Origin: CAMNAO01 sp045605145
GTDB taxonomy: Bacteria > Bacillota > Clostridia > Oscillospirales > Oscillospiraceae
Reading direction: 5' to 3'
Length of the DNA stretch: 64,000 nucleotides
Assembly (NCBI GenBank): GCA_045605145.1
Contig: JAZUPH010000080.1
Location: 40,231 to 104,230, forward strand
A program made the position numbers and the translations under genes. Shown here in pieces: positions 1 to 8,529 of the stretch. A model generated the notes under the pieces. It was not told where the DNA came from and did not search any database. It saw only the letters and a list, made by a program, of their open reading frames with translations. Numbering within the stretch: the stretch's first letter is position 1; each line of letters opens with the position of its first letter.

Positions 1-1332
1 CTCGCCGATGCCGCAGACATGAAGGTCAAGGTCGGTGACCCCGGCGCCCCAGGTGAGGACGACCTTCGCCTGGTTTTCGGGCATGATCTCGCAGATGCAG
101 TGATTGATATAGATGGTATCGCCGGTGGAGATGGCAATATTGGCGGTGGTGGTGATGTAGCCGTTGCAGCTGTACTCGATGGTATAGTAACCGGAGGGGA
201 CGCTGCCCAGAACACCGATGCCGTTTTCATTGGTGTAAACGGGGGTATCGAACACATACTCGCCCTCGGTCTTGTCCCAGCCGCTGCGCAGGTTGATGGC
301 AACACCCGACTTGGCATTGCTGGTGGACGCGTCACTCATGGCGACCTGAATGCTGCCGGCGCCCTGGGCATCCTGCTGGGCAATGAGGAGCACGCGCTCC
401 ATATTGATGATCTCGCCCTCGGCAATGGAGAAGTCGTAGGTAAATACCAGACAGTCGGTGGCCTCAATGGTCAGGGTGTAGTTGCCGGCGATGGCAGCCA
501 CGGTAAAGCCGCCGTCAGCATCGGTGTAACTGATGGCCATGTCGCGCTGCAGGTCGCGGTCATAAAGGGTGAGCTTGGCACCGGAGGCCCCCTCCGCCGC
601 CACACCGTTGGAGGTGTGGTTAACATAGCCGGAGATGGCGGTGTTACCGGCACGGCTCTTAAGCTCAAACATCATGTCGTAGATGGGCGCGTACTTAGTC
701 TCGTTATAGCCGTTCTGCAGGGTGCGGATGGCATCGTCGGTACGGCTCTGTGATACCTGGACATTGGCAAGAGCCAGGTATACATCGTAATTGGTGGAGT
801 CAAGCTCCAGCGCCTTCTGATAGTCGCGCTCGGCATTGGTGTAATCGTTGATGCCGGCATAAGCCTCAGCGCGGCTGATGTAGGCAGCAGTATAGCTCTC
901 ATCGATCTTGAGAACCACATCGTAGGAGTCGATGGCCTGCTGATACTGGTTGTTCTCAAGATACTGCTGTCCGCGCTCAAGCTCACGCTCGAAGCGGGCA
1001 TCCTGGGAGAACAGAACGGCATATACAAGAGCGATCACAGCCACCAGAGCGATCATTGCAACGCCGGTGATATAGATGGCCTTCAGGCGCTGCTTCGGCT
1101 CAAGATTGGCACCGAACCTGCGTCTGTGCACCACCGGATCGGGTCTGTCGCCGCTGTCATGGCCGCCAAAGAGCGCACCGAAACCACGCTTCGGCTCTTC
1201 AAAATCCAGCTCCAGCTCTTCTTCCTCTTCCTCAACAGGATTCGGAATGTCGTCTTCAGCATCGTCGGGGACGCGTTTCAAAGAGGCCCCAATGCTTTGG
1301 ACCTTATTTCTCAGTTCGTCCAGTTTACTCAC
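1..1332 (-). CDS. Membrane-anchored TPR protein with Cna/carboxypeptidase-like repeats and a DUF2135-like domain (3' end outside window)
   Basis: Partial gene: about 444 residues are visible and the frame stays open to the window edge. Start is a GTG at 1332 that overlaps the upstream TGA stop by 4 nt, so it is probably translationally coupled. Order seen: acidic cytoplasmic N-terminus (a run of six Glu near residue 35), a membrane segment at about 84-108, TPR-like helices at about 113-215 (motifs such as YQQAIDSYDVVLKIDES and YTNAERDYQKALELDS), two beta-sandwich regions at about 230-320 and 325-418 with carboxypeptidase-regulatory/Cna-B character (TDADGGFTVAAIAGNYTLTI), then TWGAGVTDLDLHVCG, which resembles the start of DUF2135 domains. 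The large C-terminal part is inferred to be extracytoplasmic. Function unknown. Last gene seen of the cluster at 1-7017. Confidence 0.8.
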   Translation of the reverse strand, partial: MSKLDELRNKVQSIGASLKRVPDDAEDDIPNPVEEEEEELELDFEEPKRGFGALFGGHDSGDRPDPVVHRRRFGANLEPKQRLKAIYITGVAMIALVAVIALVYAVLFSQDARFERELERGQQYLENNQYQQAIDSYDVVLKIDESYTAAYISRAEAYAGINDYTNAERDYQKALELDSTNYDVYLALANVQVSQSRTDDAIRTLQNGYNETKYAPIYDMMFELKSRAGNTAISGYVNHTSNGVAAEGASGAKLTLYDRDLQRDMAISYTDADGGFTVAAIAGNYTLTIEATDCLVFTYDFSIAEGEIINMERVLLIAQQDAQGAGSIQVAMSDASTSNAKSGVAINLRSGWDKTEGEYVFDTPVYTNENGIGVLGSVPSGYYTIEYSCNGYITTTANIAISTGDTIYINHCICEIMPENQAKVVLTWGAGVTDLDLHVCGIGE

Positions 1333-2111
1333 TCAGACTCAACCCCTTCCTTTGTATGCGGGTCATCGGACCCATCAATATGTTCATCGTCCTGCGCCTG
1401 TGCCTGGGTCTCAGGCTGGGCGTCAGATACGCTGACAACCTCTTCATCGGACGTGGCTTCCGCCTCGGGTGCGGATTCCGCTTCCGGCTCTGCAGCCGTT
1501 TCCGGCTGTTCCTCGGGCTGTCCCTCGAGCTCCGTCTCCGACTCGGCTTCTGTCTCCGACTCGGCTTCTGTCTCCGGCTCGGTGGGGGCCGGCTCTTCGC
1601 CGTCCTCGCTTACCGCTTCGGGCTCAGTGTCCGCCTCGGGCTCAGCAACTGTTTCGCTTACGGGCGCATTCGTCAGACCCAGGCTGGAAACAAACTTTTC
1701 AATTTCATCAGACTCATCCTCAGGCTCATCTGCCTGCTCGGGCTCGGTCTCATCCTCCGGCTCAGCCTCGGGTTTGGAAGGCTTCGCGGTCTTCGATTTC
1801 TTCCCGCTCTTAGACTTTTTGCCCTTTGTGCGGTTCCTGTCGGGTACCTCGTCAGATCCGTCGTCATCGGTGGCGTCATATTCGCCGTCTTCATAGTCGA
1901 TGCCCTGGGGCAGGACCTTGATCGCCTTGGGGGGATTGGAGAGGGTCACCGTCTCATCCCCGCCGGGGATGGTGACATCCATCTCATTCTCGTCATAATT
2001 TGCGGCCACTTTCGACACATCATAGCGCAGGCGGCGGATAGCAAAGATGAGCAGCACTATAAGCGCAGCGGCGATAAGGCCAAGGCCGCAATTAAAATAT
2101 GTCTGTCCCAT
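1329..2111 (-). CDS. Small-anchor acidic membrane protein, function unknown
   Basis: A 260-residue protein with one hydrophobic segment at residues 8-26 next to the N-terminus, a short conserved-looking part (about 30-80, including VTIPGGDETVTLSNPPKAIK) and then a very acidic, low-complexity tail rich in Glu, Asp, Ala, Pro and Thr with TEAESE repeats. A Lys-rich patch (KGKKSKSGKKSKTAK) interrupts the acid stretch near 115-130. No catalytic motif seen. ATG at 2111 follows a GAGGTGAAGT ribosome binding site. It lies 8 nt after the pseudokinase gene and overlaps the next gene by 4 nt, so it belongs to the same operon. The tail may be a disordered linker or interaction region; this is inference. 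Confidence 0.75.
   Translation of the reverse strand: MGQTYFNCGLGLIAAALIVLLIFAIRRLRYDVSKVAANYDENEMDVTIPGGDETVTLSNPPKAIKVLPQGIDYEDGEYDATDDDGSDEVPDRNRTKGKKSKSGKKSKTAKPSKPEAEPEDETEPEQADEPEDESDEIEKFVSSLGLTNAPVSETVAEPEADTEPEAVSEDGEEPAPTEPETEAESETEAESETELEGQPEEQPETAAEPEAESAPEAEATSDEEVVSVSDAQPETQAQAQDDEHIDGSDDPHTKEGVESE
1534..1569. repeat. Two perfect 18-bp tandem repeats inside a coding region
   Basis: The 18-bp unit GTCTCCGACTCGGCTTCT occurs twice head to tail (1534-1551 and 1552-1569), and a third copy begins but decays. It encodes the TEAESE repeats of the acidic membrane protein on the minus strand. Such perfect repeats can change copy number by slippage, so tail length may vary between strains (inference). 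Confidence 0.8.
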
Positions 2112-2119
2112 ACTTCACC

Positions 2120-4072
2120 TCACTCGGATATATAGCCTATTTCGCGAAGATCGCTGATCTTTGCGCGAAGAGCTTCCATCAGTTCGTCAGCCTCATCGTC
2201 ACCGATGAGGGATTCCGCCATGGTGTACTCGCCATAGGCGGCGGAGTAGTCACGCAGCTCGGCACTAATGCCAGACTGAAGTACGATCTCTTCCCAGGCG
2301 GCGCGGGCACGGATGCGCCAGGAGCTCTGGTACTTCGCCTCGGCCTCAAGGATCAGATCCAGAGCCTTCTCATGCTCACCACAGTTGGAAAGGGCGCTGC
2401 ACAGCAGCAGATAATCCTCTTCACCGGGCTGACCGGCAGCATAAACCTTCTCCATGATCTGGGCAACCAGACCCCAGTCGGCATCATCATCGGCGGTGAG
2501 TGCCAGCACGCGGGCATAGGTCGCCAAAAGCTCAGTTTCATCGGCAAAGCGGTGGTCATTCACCGCGCCCTCAAGAAGCTGGGCGGCGGCGGTGAGGGGG
2601 GCGTCAATGCTGTCATCCTCAGACTCGGCGGCGGCAGTGTAAATGTCGGCAAGCAGCAGGATGCAGTCCAGAGTGAGTGCATCGTCCGCACTCTCATTCA
2701 TTGCGCCGGTCAGGGCGGCAACGGCCTCGTCCAGCTCACCCTGGGCGGCATAAAGCTCACCCTGGATGTAATAGGCGAGAGCAAAATCCCATTTACCGGC
2801 ATTCTCACTGTAAAGCACGCCGGCATCGGCAGTCCTGTCAAGGCGGATAAGGCTGATAACATACTGACCCAGCTGATGCTGATCCATATTCTCAACACCG
2901 GCGAGGCGGAAATACTCATAGGCAAGGCGATACTCGCCCAGGGCATAATCGGACATCGCCAGATGGAGCACGAGAGATTTGCTCTCCGGGAAGGCGGCAA
3001 GCTGTGCAGTGCTGTATTCGGCGCAGCCCACATAGTCGCCCATGGCGTACATCAGCTCCGCCCGGGCCTCATAAGCGCGGACATCCTCAGGCATGAGAAG
3101 CTGCGCCTCGTCCAACTTGGTAAAGGCGGTGGTGTAATCGCCTTCATCGGCAAGCACCGCGGCATTGTTGATAAGTATGCGGTAATTGTCCTGCATCTCG
3201 GTCTTCATGGTCATAAGACCCCAGACCATCATTGCGCAGCCGCCCAGCACCATGGTCCAGACGGTGAGTTTTCTCATTGCGCGCTTGAATTTATAACCGG
3301 AGAGCACCTTGTTGAAGCGCTTGATGCGCTGCAGGTCGTACAGAAGCTCCGCCGCGCTCTGATAGCGCTTTTTCGGGTTCTGCTGCAGGCACTTGTTGAG
3401 TATGTACTCAATGCCGGAAGACGCCTTGCGGTTGAGGCGGCGCAGAGGGAAAAAGCGGTAGGGTCTGTCATCCGGATCCTTGCCGGTAAGGGCGTAGTAG
3501 GCCACGGAAGCCAGGGAGTATATATCCGTCCAGGGGCCAAGGGGGCCGCCGTTGCGCTGTTCGGGCGCTTTGTAGCCGTACTCGGCATCGCTGACGATGT
3601 TGGCGCCCAGACCGCACAGCGGAGAGTAGTCGGCGATGCGCACGGAGTTGTCCGGCATGAGGCGCAGATTCACCGGCTCAAGGGCGCCGAAAACCACATT
3701 GCCCTCCAGTGAGTGGATGCGGTGCAAAAAGCCCGCGATCTCGCCCATCCATACAAGTACATCGCTCTCATCCATGGTGTCGGTCTGCTCCACAAAGGAG
3801 GACAGGCTGACGCCGGGGATATATTCCTCAACCACGGTGATTGTATCATCATCTTCATGGATCTCACAGATCTGCGGCAGCAGAGGGTCGTTCATATTCT
3901 GCACCGCCTGCGCCCTGCGCAGACAGTCAGCAGGAGTACCCTCGGTCTTTCTGATCTCTCTGATGGCCCAGCGGGTACGCTTCTGAATGTTTTCTGCCAC
4001 ATACATACGGTGGGCGCCGCCAAGATTGACCGCAGATATGATCTGATAGTTTTCCTCAATTTTGCGATTCAT
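2120..4072 (-). CDS. Membrane TPR protein with a degenerate protein-kinase domain (predicted pseudokinase)
   Basis: 650 residues from the ATG at 4072, which has GGAGG 6 nt upstream; a TTG 15 nt earlier is in frame but overlaps that site. Residues 1-250 have the fold of Hanks-type Ser/Thr kinases, with EEYIPGVSL near the hinge, an intact YKAPEQ (APE, 169-171) and TDIYSLASVAYYALTGKDP. The catalytic core is altered: the VAIK lysine is Arg (WAIREI, R38), the HRDLKPxN loop reads FGALEPVN (no catalytic Asp, no Lys), and DFG reads DYS (148-150). The usual glycine loop is also not seen. A membrane segment follows at about 270-290, then roughly 350 residues of TPR-like helices, probably outside the cell. 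Predicted catalytically dead scaffold or sensor. Second-to-third in a five-gene cluster with zinc-ribbon proteins. Confidence 0.85.
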   Translation of the reverse strand: MNRKIEENYQIISAVNLGGAHRMYVAENIQKRTRWAIREIRKTEGTPADCLRRAQAVQNMNDPLLPQICEIHEDDDTITVVEEYIPGVSLSSFVEQTDTMDESDVLVWMGEIAGFLHRIHSLEGNVVFGALEPVNLRLMPDNSVRIADYSPLCGLGANIVSDAEYGYKAPEQRNGGPLGPWTDIYSLASVAYYALTGKDPDDRPYRFFPLRRLNRKASSGIEYILNKCLQQNPKKRYQSAAELLYDLQRIKRFNKVLSGYKFKRAMRKLTVWTMVLGGCAMMVWGLMTMKTEMQDNYRILINNAAVLADEGDYTTAFTKLDEAQLLMPEDVRAYEARAELMYAMGDYVGCAEYSTAQLAAFPESKSLVLHLAMSDYALGEYRLAYEYFRLAGVENMDQHQLGQYVISLIRLDRTADAGVLYSENAGKWDFALAYYIQGELYAAQGELDEAVAALTGAMNESADDALTLDCILLLADIYTAAAESEDDSIDAPLTAAAQLLEGAVNDHRFADETELLATYARVLALTADDDADWGLVAQIMEKVYAAGQPGEEDYLLLCSALSNCGEHEKALDLILEAEAKYQSSWRIRARAAWEEIVLQSGISAELRDYSAAYGEYTMAESLIGDDEADELMEALRAKISDLREIGYISE

Positions 4073-4114
4073 TATTTTCCTCCGCAATTAACGGTGTATA
4101 TAAAGCGCAGCGGC

Positions 4115-4819
4115 TTAAAGGGACAGACTGAGTTTCTTCAGCTCCGCAATTATGTCAGCCGCTTCGTCGGAGATCCTCAGCTCTTCCTCGGGCTGGGCTG
4201 CCTCATCGGGCACGCCGGGAAGCAGGGCCTCATCCCCGTGCAGGACAGCCTCTTCAAACAGGGGCGCATTCATCTGCACGTCCATCTGATCCGCATCGGG
4301 CAGGGGCTGTGATGACAGGAGCGCCTGCTGATATTCATCGGAGATGCGGTAATTATAGCCGATGATATGAGTGGCATGGGCAATGATAAGGCACACAAGC
4401 CACGCTATCAGCAGCACGATATTCATTTCTTTCAAAAACGGGAACAGCAGCCTGGATTCGGTGGCGGAGGCAATGATCTCCAAAAGAGCCACCAGCTCAA
4501 GACCGAGGAACACGCCGCAAACCGCCCACATAACAGCATCAAAGCCGTGGGTAAAGGCAAAGATCCGCTCCCACGCGGGTTTTACCGCCGAAACAGCCTT
4601 TTTCAAGGCGGCGACCACCCTGGGCGCGTTGGCAGAGACGGCGGATTTCGCCTTCCCAAACCAGAGACTGAACGGGCTCACCGGCTGTATCGCCGACTGT
4701 ATGGGAGGCGGGGCCTCAACCGCGGTGCTGCGCGGGCGCAGGCGGACGGTCTTTTTCCCGCACTTTATGCAAAACGCAGTGCCGTCAGCAAGCTGAGTCC
4801 CGCAATATCTGCAATACAT
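4115..4819 (-). CDS. Zinc-ribbon protein with two membrane segments
   Basis: 234 residues. The N-terminus carries a CxxC(10)CxxC zinc ribbon (C3, C6, C17, C20; MYCRYCGTQLADGTAFCIKC). Two hydrophobic segments follow at about 93-117 and 131-153, then an acidic C-terminal tail (LRISDEAADIIAELKKLS). ATG at 4819 is preceded by GAGGT. It sits between a larger zinc-ribbon/propeller-like protein upstream and the pseudokinase gene downstream, with short gaps of 11 and 42 nt, which implies one transcript. Zinc binding is inferred from the cysteines; the role is unknown. Confidence 0.78.
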   Translation of the reverse strand: MYCRYCGTQLADGTAFCIKCGKKTVRLRPRSTAVEAPPPIQSAIQPVSPFSLWFGKAKSAVSANAPRVVAALKKAVSAVKPAWERIFAFTHGFDAVMWAVCGVFLGLELVALLEIIASATESRLLFPFLKEMNIVLLIAWLVCLIIAHATHIIGYNYRISDEYQQALLSSQPLPDADQMDVQMNAPLFEEAVLHGDEALLPGVPDEAAQPEEELRISDEAADIIAELKKLSLSL

Positions 4820-4830
4820 AACTACTTACC

Positions 4831-7017
4831 TCATCTGCCAAAGGTATCAAGACACTTCCGCTCAGGCAACAGAGCCTGAACATCGATGGCCAGCTTTTCG
4901 CTGCCCCCTTCGGGGGTGTACACATACAGTGTGCCGCCGAAAGCATCAAGATAGTCTTTGATGTATATAATAGTGCCCTTTTTGCCAAAGTACCAGTAGA
5001 GCATGGCAACATCGTCATCGATCTCGGTAACATTGCCGTCGCAGTAGATGTTCAGTGTGCCGGATGCCAGATGGGGAGATTCCTCAGTGTATTTGGCGGA
5101 TGATACGGCGGTGAAGAAAGCCCAGCTGTTATCGCCGCTGTAAACGACCATGGGATACGCGTCGTCACTGAGAAGGTGGGACTCACCCTCGGACCAGATA
5201 TAAAGGCTGGTCTTTTCGGCATTATCCGCGGAATAGACGGCATAGAACAGGGTGTCGCTGTCCTCGTCCATCAAAAGCTCGGAGCAGCGCTGGGCAATGC
5301 ACTGTGGCTTGCTGATGCCGGCGGCGGAGATTTCGCAATAATACAGGCTGCGCCCCTCACCCTCGGCAAAGAGCATGAGGTACACATTACGCCCATCACT
5401 GTCCGCCACGGCCTCAACCGCCCACATATCACCGCAATCCATGGACATTCCGTCACAGTACAGGTAATAGGTGCGGTCGGTCAGCGTCTCGCTGTAATAG
5501 ACAACGATACCGTGATCCGTCTGGGTATAGACGATGCCGCTGCAGGTGCGGGTAACAAGATTCTCCTCCCCGGATTTGGAACGCCAGTAAAGGCTGACAT
5601 CGGTGGAAGATTCACGGACTGTGTAGAAGAAACAGCCGTCAGTGCCCACATCGGATACATAGCTGACGCCCGAAACAAGCCGCTCTTTATCGGCAACAAG
5701 TCCGGCAACATACACACTGTACGGGTTCACCTCCGCGCCGTTGGTGCGGGTATAATACACAGCGCCCAGCCCCTCATCACAGCAGATGACATCATAAAGC
5801 TGGGTGTCCAAAAGCTCAACCGTGCCCTTCTTCCCGAAGGACTCGGCAGTGAGAACGGTGGCGGCGCCGTCCAGATCACAGGAGACCCAGCACACGCGCT
5901 GTCCGTCGTCGGAAATGTTGAAGGAAAGGCAATTGCTGCCCACAAGCTCAGTCTCGCCCCCGCTGTAGCGGTAGAGAGAGCCGCCGCGCTCGGTCATGTC
6001 CTTGATGTAGAACACCACAGAGCCGTCAAGGCTCATCTTCCACTCGCAGGAGAAGCTGTCAGCCTGACCGCAGGAGGCGGGCAAAAGCTCACTGTATACG
6101 CCGGAGTCAACACGGATCTCCATCTCAGGATCGCTCAGATCATTGATCTTCAGCGTCCAGCTGTTGTCGGCCTTGATATAGTCGTCAAGATAGCCGAGAA
6201 CATTCTTCTCACTAACAACCGCATTGCCCATCTGTGCCAGGGCTCCCGCAGGAGCGCCGCCATGCATATCGGCAATGTCGTCCTCAACAAAATTAAGCTC
6301 CAGCATAGTGGATTCGTCATCCACATAATAGTTCAGATCATCGGACACCACGGCAAGGATGTGCCGCTGATTGGCCTTCACTATTGCGCCGGCGACCACC
6401 ACGGACACCAGGATCACCACGATGACCGCAACGCAGAAGAAGATAAGCTGCCTTATGCCGATGTGCTTTATGTAGTCAACGCTTTTCTTAAGCTGTATTT
6501 TGACCTGATCGCGGCCCTTGTCCTTCTGCCGGGCAGCAGATGCAGAGGCAGCCCTCCCCTTCGCCGGGGAAGACTTCCCCTTTGAGGCGGCCTTGCCCTT
6601 CGCCGGAGACTTACCCTTTGTGGCGGGGCGCTTTTCGCCCGTGGCGGGCTTTTTCTTTACAGGCGGCTGCGCGGAAGCTGCACTCACCTGCCTGACCGCG
6701 GGTGCATTAGCAGCGGGCACAGCATGGGCGGCCGGTTCAGCGAGCTGCACATTGTCAGCGTCGTCAGCAGGTACCGCGACTTCTGTCGGGGCGGGCGATG
6801 CATCAGCATCGGCTTCGGCCCGCGTGGGTAAAGCTACCTCATCAGCTGCCGCTTCGGCCCCTTCGGCCCCTTCGGGCTTATCCGGCTGCACATCAGCTAC
6901 CGGGACGGGGACAGGGACAACGATGTCCTCATCCTCTTCAAATATCTGGCTTTCGCCGCATTTATGACAGAAGAGCTGATTGTCTTCAAGTTTTGTTCCA
7001 CAGTACGGACAGTACAA
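4831..7017 (-). CDS. Zinc-ribbon, basic-linker, membrane protein with a large beta-propeller-like extracytoplasmic domain
   Basis: 728 residues. Zinc ribbon at 1-20 (C3, C6, C17, C20), an acidic Pro/Ala/Val region (25-115), a histone-H1-like Lys/Ala/Pro linker (about 120-165, KGKSPAKGKAASKGKSS), one membrane segment (about 190-213), then about 510 residues of repeated short beta motifs with aromatic signatures such as VVFYIKDMT, GAVYYTRTNG and FFYTVRESS, like TolB/DUF5050-type propellers. The basic linker could bind nucleic acid or a polyanion (inference). The start appears to be TTG at 7017, giving MYCPYCG, with GGAGG 8 nt upstream. First gene of the cluster reaching to position 1. No enzyme motif seen. 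Confidence 0.8.
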   Translation of the reverse strand: MYCPYCGTKLEDNQLFCHKCGESQIFEEDEDIVVPVPVPVADVQPDKPEGAEGAEAAADEVALPTRAEADADASPAPTEVAVPADDADNVQLAEPAAHAVPAANAPAVRQVSAASAQPPVKKKPATGEKRPATKGKSPAKGKAASKGKSSPAKGRAASASAARQKDKGRDQVKIQLKKSVDYIKHIGIRQLIFFCVAVIVVILVSVVVAGAIVKANQRHILAVVSDDLNYYVDDESTMLELNFVEDDIADMHGGAPAGALAQMGNAVVSEKNVLGYLDDYIKADNSWTLKINDLSDPEMEIRVDSGVYSELLPASCGQADSFSCEWKMSLDGSVVFYIKDMTERGGSLYRYSGGETELVGSNCLSFNISDDGQRVCWVSCDLDGAATVLTAESFGKKGTVELLDTQLYDVICCDEGLGAVYYTRTNGAEVNPYSVYVAGLVADKERLVSGVSYVSDVGTDGCFFYTVRESSTDVSLYWRSKSGEENLVTRTCSGIVYTQTDHGIVVYYSETLTDRTYYLYCDGMSMDCGDMWAVEAVADSDGRNVYLMLFAEGEGRSLYYCEISAAGISKPQCIAQRCSELLMDEDSDTLFYAVYSADNAEKTSLYIWSEGESHLLSDDAYPMVVYSGDNSWAFFTAVSSAKYTEESPHLASGTLNIYCDGNVTEIDDDVAMLYWYFGKKGTIIYIKDYLDAFGGTLYVYTPEGGSEKLAIDVQALLPERKCLDTFGR

Positions 7018-7077
7018 AATACCTGCCTCCGTTCGATACGCCCGTCAATGGGCATACCAAGAGTGATTATAACATTC

Positions 7078-7106
7078 AATTTACAACAATTTGGGCTGTT
7101 TGTCAA
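7078..7106 (-). promoter_or_regulatory. Promoter for the zinc-ribbon/pseudokinase cluster
   Basis: On the minus strand: TTGACA (7101-7106), a 17-nt spacer and TAAATT (7078-7083), about 60 nt before the TTG start of the first zinc-ribbon gene. A TATAAT lies just downstream (about 7065-7070) but lacks a good -35. Confidence 0.55.
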
Positions 7107-7166
7107 TCTGAATAGGCTGTTATGTTGTGGCAAACTGGCAAAAATGCATAAATTTTTGCCTTGTTA

Positions 7167-7195
7167 TTGATTTTTTAACAGATTGCTTCTATTAT
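7167..7195 (+). promoter_or_regulatory. Promoter for the S41 protease gene
   Basis: TTGATT (7167-7172), a 17-nt spacer and TATTAT (7190-7195), 60 nt before the ATG. It is divergent from the promoter of the envelope cluster. Confidence 0.55.
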
Positions 7196-7254
7196 AAATT
7201 CATTGACGGCGGCAGGGCGTAATTTGTCGCCGTGACAGGAAGGATCACTGAAAA

Positions 7255-8475
7255 ATGCGCAAAATTTTTACCGCTAAAGTTAATGCTTTGCTGGCCGCTC
7301 TGGTAACCGTGGCTTTATCGATTACGCTGGGTGCGGCTGTGTACATCCATATGTACAGACAGCTTGAATACACCCGTGGGCAGCTTGCCCAGGCGCGCAA
7401 CGATGATTTTACCCCCGTATACGAGGCGCGGGATTATATCGAGGATCTCTTCGTCGGCGATATGGAGGGCTATTCCCCTGTGGAGTCCGCGGTTGAAGGC
7501 ATGGTGGATGGGCTGGGCGACCGCTGGTCCTACTACATCTCCCCGGACGAGATGGCGGCGTACACCGAAAACGCCAACAACAGCTATGTGGGCATCGGCA
7601 TCACCGTGACCAAGACCGAGGAGGGCTATATCAAGGTTGAGCAGGTCACTCCCGGCGGCGGTGCGGAGGAGGCAGGCATCCAGGTGGGCGATCTGATAGT
7701 CGCAGCCAACGGCACCGACCTTGTACCCCTTACGCTTGACGAGTGCAGCACGCTGATAAAAGGTGAGGAAAACACCTTCATCAGCCTGACCGTCTTAAAG
7801 CCCGACGGCACAAAGGTCGAAGTTGAGGCCGAGCGCCGTGCGGTTACTATAGTGGTGGTATCGGGGCAGATGATCGGGAATGTGGGCTATATCATCCTCG
7901 ACAACTTCAACGCCGGTTCTGCCGAAGCGCTTATTGAAATGACCGAGCAGTTTATTGACAGCGGGGCCGAGGCGCTGGTGTACGATATGCGCTTTAACGG
8001 CGGCGGCAGGCTGGTGGAGCTGGTGGATATTCTGGACTATCTGCTGCCGGAGGGCACCATTTTCAGCTGTACGGATGTGGACGGCAAGGAGTATGTCTAT
8101 GAATCCGACGCCGACTGCATTGAGCTTCCCATGGCGGTGCTGATAAACGACAGCAGCTACAGCGCAGCAGAGTTTTTCGCCGCCGCACTGCGGGAGTACG
8201 ATGTGGCGGTCACTGTGGGCGGCGCAACCGTGGGCAAGGGTTACGCCCAGAACACCTACTACCTGTCCGACGGCTCCGCAATCGCCATCTCCATCTATGA
8301 ATATTTCACCCCCAACGGCGTGTCGCTGGCGGGCGTGGGACTGACCCCGGATTACCCGGTTGATCTGAGCGATGACGACTATGTTGCGCTGTACTACGGG
8401 CAGCTTGCCATTGAGGACGATGAGCAGCTGCAAAAGGCGCTGGACGTAGTGTTCGACGGCGCACCGGATGCGTAA
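7255..8475 (+). CDS. C-terminal processing protease, S41 family, with PDZ domain
   Basis: 406 residues. N-terminal membrane anchor/signal (about 12-32), short helical region, PDZ domain at about 110-190 (GAEEAGIQVGDLIVAANG) and S41 protease domain at 200-395. The catalytic pair is visible: Ser303 in NDSSYSAAEFF and Lys328 in GATVGKGYAQ, with the usual 25-residue spacing. The protein therefore looks active on the outer face of the membrane, trimming exported proteins from the C-terminus. It is transcribed alone, divergent from the zinc-ribbon/pseudokinase cluster, and ends at a strong terminator. Related proteins in spore formers act in sporulation signalling (CtpB); substrate here unknown. 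Confidence 0.92.
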   Translation: MRKIFTAKVNALLAALVTVALSITLGAAVYIHMYRQLEYTRGQLAQARNDDFTPVYEARDYIEDLFVGDMEGYSPVESAVEGMVDGLGDRWSYYISPDEMAAYTENANNSYVGIGITVTKTEEGYIKVEQVTPGGGAEEAGIQVGDLIVAANGTDLVPLTLDECSTLIKGEENTFISLTVLKPDGTKVEVEAERRAVTIVVVSGQMIGNVGYIILDNFNAGSAEALIEMTEQFIDSGAEALVYDMRFNGGGRLVELVDILDYLLPEGTIFSCTDVDGKEYVYESDADCIELPMAVLINDSSYSAAEFFAAALREYDVAVTVGGATVGKGYAQNTYYLSDGSAIAISIYEYFTPNGVSLAGVGLTPDYPVDLSDDDYVALYYGQLAIEDDEQLQKALDVVFDGAPDA

Positions 8476-8493
8476 AAGGGAATATATCGACAC

Positions 8494-8523
8494 AAAGCGC
8501 CTGCCGATTCGGCAGGCGCTTTT
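8494..8523. terminator. Bidirectional intrinsic terminator
   Basis: 13-bp perfect stem (8494-8506 with 8510-8522, 3-nt loop) flanked by A and T runs, between the convergent S41 protease and rqcH genes. Confidence 0.9.
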
Positions 8524-8529
8524 GCTTAT

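Noticed and set aside
5176..6585. A 469-codon open frame antisense to the zinc-ribbon/propeller gene
   Set aside because: Its minus-strand partner has a zinc ribbon, membrane segment and site; the antisense frame has none.
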